From assembly GCA_900155495.1 (NCBI GenBank), contig FTLJ01000471.1, forward strand, positions 1 through 38,038: a stretch of DNA of 38,038 nt. The letters are read 5' to 3'. Positions within the stretch are counted from its first letter, which is position 1, and the number at the start of each line of letters is the position of its first letter. This DNA comes from Porogramme epimiltina (lineage: Eukaryota > Basidiomycota > Agaricomycetes > Polyporales > Polyporaceae). The position numbers were made by a program, and so were the translations under genes. Below, piece by piece: positions 31,695 to 38,038 of the stretch. The notes under the pieces were generated by a model that was not told the origin of the DNA, made no database searches, and worked only from the letters and a program-made list of their open reading frames with translations.

Positions 31695-34600
31695 ATGTGG
31701 ATTCTATCCGGCCCATTTGATGTAGAATCCGGCAAGCCAGATGATCCATCCAGTGAGCACTATTTCCGCTTGTCCCCCTCCCCCCCCGCTCATGCTTGCA
31801 TGCTCCAGAGACGAAGCTGCTCAAGACTGGCAGGGAATATACCCTAGGGCGTAAAGACCAACCTCTTATAATCATAAACAAGGCGATTTCTAAGAACCAT
31901 GCTCGCTTCGTCGTCGGTAGCTTCACCGAGGAACAGGCAGTACGTCCTCCTGTAGTGTATCTTCCCATACAATCTCATCGTATGCCTCGCAGGCAGATCC
32001 ATCCTTCGTACCACAGCTCACGTATGTGAATTTGACCGACCGCGCTCGCCCAGTAGAACGCCCAGTTACGGGTGAATCAAGGCTTCTATGCCCGAAGAAT
32101 GGATCCATGGACTTAGAGCACGGAGACATTATACATGTCTCATCAAGCGTAAACATTAGGTGAGCATGTCCACTGATTCCCTTTCAAGTTCCCGTTGCGA
32201 ATGAGAGTGGCACAGGGTATGCTGGGAAAGGGTCTGCTGCTACCTCGTGCCGGGGGCAGGGGTGAGCCAGGTTTCTGCGAGCCAGTGTGCAGAACTAGGT
32301 GCGTGTCAGCCTCCATTTCCTCCATATAGTATACTAACTTGCCGGCTAGGAATCTACATTGTTCCTACGCCTCATCCAGACGTAACACACCATCTCATTC
32401 CTACCTACGCTCTCACTCCTCCAATTGCTACTTCCCTTGCCTCGGTCGCAACGCTTGTCAAGCCTGAGTGGCTTGCTGCAACTATCGCCGCGGGGCATGC
32501 GGAAGCCGGAAAACTCAGCACGCTCGAAAAACAGTTCGAACTCCCGCCGCCCAAGAAGTATCGTCCCAACTTCTCGCCCTCACTACCAACGCGCCTCAAG
32601 AAGTACGATGTGTGGGAGCCGAACGAGTCGCGGGCGACACTATTCAAAGGGTACCTGTTTGTATTTGTGGGCGAAAAGGGCGCGGAGACACAGGCTGCTC
32701 TGAGAGAGCTCGTGAAGAGAGCCGGAGGCGAATATGAGTGTGTTGGAGTGGAGACAGGCGAAGATGGGCTGAGGAAAGTGTTGGCAAAGGGCAGAGGGAG
32801 GGAGGTATCCGTCGTTCCTGTGGCAGTATCAGCGGCCGCCGTAGCAGCTGTAGGGAGCGATGGGTGGAAAACTTTGCTCGCAGTCGCTCGAAGGTAAGCT
32901 CTACTGTATCATTCTACCCAAGTAATGCTGCTGATGGCAACAGTTTTGAGCTGAAGTTCATTGGCCCTGAAAAGCTCCTCGACGCTGTGATATATACCGA
33001 TGTGGCACACATCGACGCTGCCATCGACGCAGAGGAGGGTGAGTGGTATCGCGATCATTCCCACCTCTACCCCACTAATCATCTAGAATAGTGGTTCAAG
33101 AGTCTGTGCTTCCCGACGTCATTCCTAACACTCTGGAAGATGAACCCTCTTATGTTCCTACGGGATTGGCACCGCCGCCTGTACCTCCCCCTGCGCCGCC
33201 CCTCGAACAGGAGCCTCTCCCAGAACCCGAAGTGCCACAGCCTCCACAAAGAAGGAAACTGGTTCGGCGAGCTGTGTCGAGAGCCTCTTCCCGGGCTCCG
33301 TCACCGCCGCCACCAGTTTCTCATCTACCGCCAGAGCAAGCCCCAGAACCTCTTGCGGAAGAGCCGCCTCCACCGCAGCCTGCGCCTCCGCGAAGAGTAG
33401 GTGTACACACCTCCCCAGGCAGTACAAAGACACTGACTGAAAATGCAGACTCTGGTGCGGCGCGCGGGACGTGCTAAGGCAGCCGCAGTGGCTGACGACG
33501 ACATGGCGGTGGACTCCGAACGAGCTTCGGAGGAGCCGTCAGCCTCTAGGTCCAAGCCTGTCAGTCGCGCCGACAGTATTGTAAGCCGTCTTTGCGTACA
33601 ACGTACACAAATTTCTCAACTTGAGCCGCACAGCCTCCAACACCATCTCGGCCTCGTCTCAAGCGGCGCGTCGGTACACAAGCCCCAAGCTTGGCTATCG
33701 CAGATTCATTAATCCCAATCTCCGAAGACGTCCTTGTCCCAGATGCGACGGAGCCCCCGCTCAAGAAGTTCAAGTCGCTCTTTGATGAGAGTGACCCGGA
33801 TCGCGTGGCAAAGATGAGCCTAGAGGAATACGGGAGCCAACATGCAGGACCAAGCGGGGCGGAGAGCATGACCCAATTCGAGCCCTCGATGACATTCGGT
33901 GGTGCAACGCAGGTATCAAAAACTCGTTCGGGGGCCAGCGCGATGACTAGTCAGCTGGGAGCTGTGGCAGAAGAAGAGGAGGACAGCACGCTGCCTACGA
34001 GAGTGAGTTTTGAAGCGCAAGAACACCGGGGAACGAAGCGGAAGAGCCAACGTGGAGACGATGATGTGGATATGGAAGAGGGCGAGCGCCCGAGAACGAA
34101 GAGGCGTGCTGGTGATGAGGCAGAACTTCGGGTTCCCACGAAACCGCTTTCGAAGACTGTTACGCGTGTGGACATGGCTCACTCACAAGTATACGTGAAG
34201 CCCAAGCCGCCGTCGAAGAAAGCACAGGCTCAGGGAGCGCCGCAGGGTGAGCCGGACAAGGATGCCGCGTTTCTCAAAGCAGTTGCGTCGACGAAGCGGG
34301 GGAAGAAGACGGAGGACACATTCGACCGCGAGTTCAACAACTTGCGGATATCAAAGCCGGATTTGGAGAGACAGAGGGAGGACGATGACTGGAAAGTGCT
34401 GGAGGATTTTGGAGACGATGGGGACGTCCGGGGCAACTTCATGGTCGTGTTGGAGATACCGGTCTTTAGGGAGACCGGGAGTTACCACAACTTGAGGAGT
34501 GGTGAGGGGAGGTTAGAGTGGCAGGGGAGACCGGACTTTAAGAAGTTCAAGAGAGTAAGCATCCTGGAAATCGTTTCGATTGGATCACTGATGTCGAGGT

Positions 34601-35289
34601 TCTACAGAAAACGATTGGTGAACGACGGCTGCCAGTGGAGCTCGTCGTGGAAGAAGATAATGATATTGGAATTGGATCTCGTGAGTTACAACGAGACACT
34701 TCTCAGACGCTTGAGACGCTTGCTTACGGTACTTTACTATACAGAGTACTGGAAAGGGTCATCAGAAACCCTTCCTGGATCGCAGTCACAACCTCCACCA
34801 CCTTCACTGGCTGAAACGAAAGGCAGCACGACCCAGCGGTCAACTCAACGTGGCGCTAAGGAGCGGCCGTCACTGGTTTCGGATTCAGAGGATGAGAAAG
34901 TGGATGTGAAGCCTACGAGAGGCAAGAGCCAGGCAAGAGGCACGTCCGCGAAACCGTCAAGCTCCCAAGCGAAAGGCACGAAACGTTCTACAAGGGCCAA
35001 GGGGGCGGGATCACAACGACAGCCCCTGTTCATCGACTCGGACGAGGACGAGGATGACAACGGGCCGGACGGCAATGCTGGACAACATCACGCCGACGGG
35101 TTTGACGACGACGACGATATGGGCGGGACGCCGCCGAAGCCTGCGGGTCGGAGTAAGGAGGGGCAGGCTAAGGAGAAGAAAGTTGGGGGGTCAAAGCGGA
35201 AGGCGCCCGCGGTTGTGGTAGATGACGACTCGGATGACGGGGCGACGTTCAAGGCGTTTGGGGCGCGAAGTCGGACGAAGAGGAGGTAG
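31695..35289 (+). CDS. NBS1: nibrin/Nbs1, Mre11-Rad50-Nbs1 DNA repair complex subunit
   Basis: Regulatory subunit of the MRN complex, which senses double-strand breaks, recruits Tel1/ATM and stimulates Mre11. Eleven exons: 31695-31752, 31809-31939, 31993-32159, 32216-32298, 32350-32893, 32944-33038, 33092-33396, 33449-33580, 33634-34554, 34608-34680, 34745-35289; 1017 residues, phases consistent. It begins MWILSGPFD with an N-terminal FHA domain (TGREYTLGRKD, then KAISKNHARFVV, then LEHGDIIHVSSSVNIR). A BRCT repeat follows from about 120 (VSASQCAELGIYIVPTPHPD, then LVKPEWL); a second BRCT region spans about 210-330. The Mre11-binding motif PDFKKFKR (805-812) matches the KNFKKFKK motif of vertebrate nibrin. 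The acidic C-terminus ending in FKAFGARSRTKRR resembles the Tel1/ATM-binding end. The middle is disordered and Ser/Pro/Lys-rich. Two introns at the 3' end (53 and 64 nt) together keep an unspliced frame open and could mislead a gene caller. Confidence 0.92.
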
Positions 35290-35485
35290 TACGACTGTCG
35301 ATTGGGTAGCGTAGAGGCGTATTTCCAGAGTTGTCGAGCTCGAGCGGTGTCCCGTGTGTGCGACGGCCAGTCTATCGCCGCCTCGTGAGCGCCCATAGGC
35401 TTGTGGCTGCTCGCTTGAGCCGCTCTCTCAGCCACCGTCCACGTCCTCCGTCGGCCCTGGCCGCTCTCTCTCTCCGCCGCCCGCC
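35290..35485 (+). promoter_or_regulatory. short NBS1-GT69 spacer with CT-rich leader
   Basis: Only about 195 bp separate the NBS1 stop from the next ATG. The last 60 bases are CT-rich (CTCTCTCTCTCCGCC just before the start), as at the other strong starts of this window. NBS1 termination and GT69 initiation must both lie here. Confidence 0.45.
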
Positions 35486-37449
35486 ATGGCCCTCGTCATC
35501 CGACGGCGCACCCTCCTTCGTGTCCTCTTCTTCGCCGCCATCGGCCTCTTTGTCAAGCTCTTCTTCTTTTCGCACGACGACTCCCATTCCGTTTCCTCCT
35601 TCTACGGCTCCGTAGACCCCAACGAGATCCGCAAGCAGAACGTCCTCGACCTCGTCACCGGTTCCGACAAGCAGCTCGATGCGCGCAAGCTCGGATTCCT
35701 CCAAGTCCGCATGGGCCGGGATGACCGCCCCGACCTATTCTCAGATATTATTGATGATGGCGTGCAGGACTATTGGGAGCGGTTCCAGAAACCCTAGTGA
35801 GTAACAACATTGTCGTTAGCGTGCAGCTTTTCATGCGTAGCCCAGCATACTTGGCCACGACACGTCGCACATGGACGAACAATCCGTCCTTTCCTCCATC
35901 GAGCAGCTCCTCACCTTAAACGGCTGGGTCGCCGCTCTCTGTCCGACACTCACCCGCCCATTCGGTCAGAACAAGCACGAAGATGCGTACCAGGACCTCT
36001 CTCGCCAGGGCCAGCTATATTACGTCGGCATGGTCATCCATTCTGCGGACCACTTCCTCGTCGACCAGCTCGCCGTCATTGTCCAGTTAGCCAAACGCCT
36101 CGGCTCCTCGAACATTTTCGTTTCAATGCTCGATTACGACTCCTCGGATTCCACAGAAACGCTGACGGACCTATGCGAGGCCGTCCTCACGCTCCTCGGC
36201 GTTCCGTTCCGGATACGACGCGTACCTGGCATGACCGAAGACCCTTCGGCCGCATACTACCCTCTCGAGGAAGCATACACCCGCAACCTCGTCCTTGAAC
36301 CTCTCCATGAACTCTACCAGCGTCGAAACATCAAATTCCACCGCGTCATCTGGTTGAAGGGATTCACGTGTCCGAACGACATCCTCGAGACCATCAAAGT
36401 GAGCGTTGTGAACGACGCTGCTATGGTCTGCGGCATGGACTGGGCGGAGCACAACGGGTTCTTCATCTTCTCTGACAGGTGCGTGTACTTGTGCATAGAC
36501 TCCGACTATCCCTCCTCATTCTTGTTCCTAGGTGGAGAACACGCGACATAAACGGCGACCAATTCCGCCAGTCGAAGTCCAACGCCATCTCCCAGTCCGC
36601 CCTCACCTCCGTGCCACCTCGCGACATCACTAGCGCGCAACGATACACCCAACATCTCCCATTCCAAGTCTTCTGCTGCGAATCGGGTACCCATGTTGTC
36701 GACCCTGCTCAGTCGTACTACGCTGGCATTTCGTACCGTGCAGGCACCGACTTCTTCAACTCCACCGCAAGCCACGCCGACGTCCCCGAACGTGACCCCG
36801 ATGCGTCCTGTCTGGATAGCACGCAGGCCTGGTTCTGCCGCGACCTCTGGCTGTGGAAGGCGAAGGAGGGCATCAAAGCTGTCGACCCTGACGTCACATC
36901 CGCCCAAACGACGAGCACTGCTGAGACGCAGAGACGCAAACGCGCGCCCGAGCCTCAGGAGGCGGATCCGCTTGCGGCGCGACAGGCGGACAAGCCCAAG
37001 GCAAAGGACGACGCGGACGCGAACGTCGGCTCGGACTACGACGCGTCGGACCTACCCGAGGTGGAGACCCCAGACCCTTACGAGGGCGCGGACGCGCCAC
37101 GACTGACAATCCCGAATGCGGTGTTCTTGGCTGCGCGAATACTAGTGAACCCGCGATGTGTGACGACATACGCGGGCGTGTCGCACACACAACTTGCGCT
37201 CGATCTCTTCGGTCCGCCGGACCGCGAGGAAGAGCAGGATGTGGGGCGGCAGGATGTCTTGGACGAGTGGGAGGGTGCACCGGATACTTTCGTTTGTCAA
37301 GAGCAGAGGTGCGTTGGATCTTCATTAAACTTTTTACAAAGCCCTCACAGTCTGCTCTTAGGACTACTGGAGGGAGAAGGGCGGCTAAAACTCAGAGGCG
37401 GATTTCATTCTCTATACACCATGAGCTAGAGGAGAGCTTTGTGTCATAG
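35486..37449 (+). CDS. GT69 family alpha-mannosyltransferase (CAP59/CMT1-type)
   Basis: Golgi type II glycosyltransferase related to cryptococcal CAP59 and alpha-1,3-mannosyltransferase CMT1, which build surface glycans. Exons 35486-35796, 35846-36478 and 36532-37308 are clear; a short last exon starts at about 37362. A cytosolic MALVIRRR is followed by a signal anchor at about 9-28. The catalytic domain shows YYVGMVIHSADHFL, FVSMLDYDSSDST (acidic cluster, possible metal site), IKFHRVIWLKGFTCPNDILE, NDAAMVCGMDW and FCCESGTHVVDP, in the order typical of the family. A disordered, charged insertion of about 65 residues (around 455-520) precedes the final IPNAVFLAARILVNPRCVTTYAGVSH segment. The end is uncertain: the phase-correct splice (37309-37361) ends at 37449 and gives 602 residues; read-through ends at 37429; the neatest family-like tail (DYWREKGG, stop 37386-37388) is one phase off. 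The first three exons are solid. Confidence 0.85.
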
Positions 37450-38038
37450 TTGGAGGGTGTGTCTTAGATTGATATCATAGAACTTTGTGGATATACCAAT
37501 ATAATCTAGTCTGGTAATGATGGCATATGCACTGACATGCAGTGACTTACAAAACTATTTCCAGAAATGGTACTCCGGTGCCATTTTGCCCATATCTCAG
37601 TCAATTCTTTGCATGTTGACATCATCAAATATGCATTGGAAAGCTACTACTGTAGGCTTTCCAACAGTATAAGATACATCCTAAACAGATAAAATTTGAC
37701 TGAGATACAAAGTGGTTTTCAGGTGCTCCTTCTGGAAATAGTTTTGTAACTAGCATACATTCTCAATGCAGTCTATTGTCCTAAGACCTTGTGTAGCTTC
37801 CCTTGGCCCCAAGTACTGCATAGATGTTGTAATGAATATATTGGGTGCAGAACAGCTTAATTTACCCTGATGTGGAGCTTCTGTTATTATAAAATCCCTA
37901 TTTAAGGTTTCTGTAAATGATACTGTTCCAATGCATGGTGCTAATGTCTTCTATGCCACTACTACTTGGGGCAAGTGGACCATGTTTGGCAGGAATGATT
38001 AATGAGGAAATATGTTTTCAATTCTAATGGAAATGATA
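37450..38038. other. AT-rich region at the right edge, probable repeat/transposon DNA
   Basis: Composition changes from GC-rich to clearly AT-rich just after the GT69 gene and stays so to the window end. It holds the fold-back palindrome listed separately. On the minus strand a frame free of stops for about 66 codons (37950 down to 37753) contains LAPCIGTVSFTE and RDFIITEAPHQG, bounded by stops and with no early start codon. It may be a decayed element ORF. No domain is recognised. Confidence 0.45.
37547..37749. repeat. fold-back (long imperfect palindrome) element
   Basis: A 203-bp stretch folds on itself about a centre near 37650. Outer arms are a perfect 20-mer inverted repeat, 37547-37566 against 37730-37749 (TTACAAAACTATTTCCAGAA). 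A 12-mer pair, 37593-37604 against 37696-37707 (TATCTCAGTCAA), and a 9-mer pair, 37636-37644 against 37656-37664 (TTGGAAAGC), share the same axis. Co-axial pairing at three distances is not expected by chance. It resembles a MITE or fold-back transposon, or a fragment of a larger element with symmetric ends. No convincing target-site duplication was found. Confidence 0.75.

Overview
This is a 38 kb stretch of nuclear DNA from a filamentous fungus, almost certainly a basidiomycete of the Agaricomycetes type. The evidence is high GC in the gene-rich part, dense 48-75 nt introns with GTRNGT donors and CTGAC/CTAAC branch sites, pyrimidine-rich tracts just upstream of start codons, and basidiomycete-style families such as a GT69 CAP59/CMT1-type mannosyltransferase. 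It is core chromosomal DNA, not a prokaryotic operon or an obvious biosynthetic cluster. I rebuilt gene models by hand from splice sites, reading-frame phase and protein-family landmarks.

Layout, left to right: Cdc12-type septin (+, 695-2370); a long non-coding GC-rich gap; a predicted mitochondrial protein with a duplicated 81-residue module (+, 4575-5970); a large disordered orphan protein (+, 7387-10806); proteasome subunit beta-7/Pre4 (-, 11588-12795); two tandem copies of the DEAH-box RNA helicase Prp43 (+, 13250-16056 and 16937-19723); an F-box protein (+, 20232-21504); a gap of about 2.4 kb; a secretory single-pass membrane glycoprotein (+, 23867-26187); a KDM4-type JmjN/JmjC histone demethylase with extended PHD finger (+, 27157-31060); the Mre11-complex subunit nibrin/Nbs1 (+, 31695-35289); and a GT69 glycosyltransferase (+, 35486 to about 37449). 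After about 37,430 composition turns AT-rich and contains a long fold-back palindrome, probably the edge of a repeat or transposon region.

The most interesting feature is the Prp43 tandem pair. The upstream copy has lost the ancestral ATG (it reads GTG) and carries diverged 5' exons and a new C-terminal tail, yet it keeps every splice site, an open frame and all the DEAH motifs. Similarity to the downstream copy is mosaic: introns 4, 7 and 8 and the exons around them nearly match, while introns 1-3, 5 and 6 do not align. This points to repeated gene conversion on an old duplication. Other points of note are a perfect palindrome of two MluI cell-cycle boxes upstream of NBS1, a 16-nt microexon in the membrane glycoprotein gene, an insertion of about 100 residues inside the KDM4 extended PHD finger, and an unexplained phase problem at the 3' end of the GT69 gene.

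The genes do not form an evident pathway. They are mostly housekeeping functions (septation, proteolysis, RNA helicase work, chromatin, double-strand-break repair, surface glycosylation) with two or three lineage-specific proteins between them. No rRNA, tRNA, CRISPR array or intact transposon was recognised.
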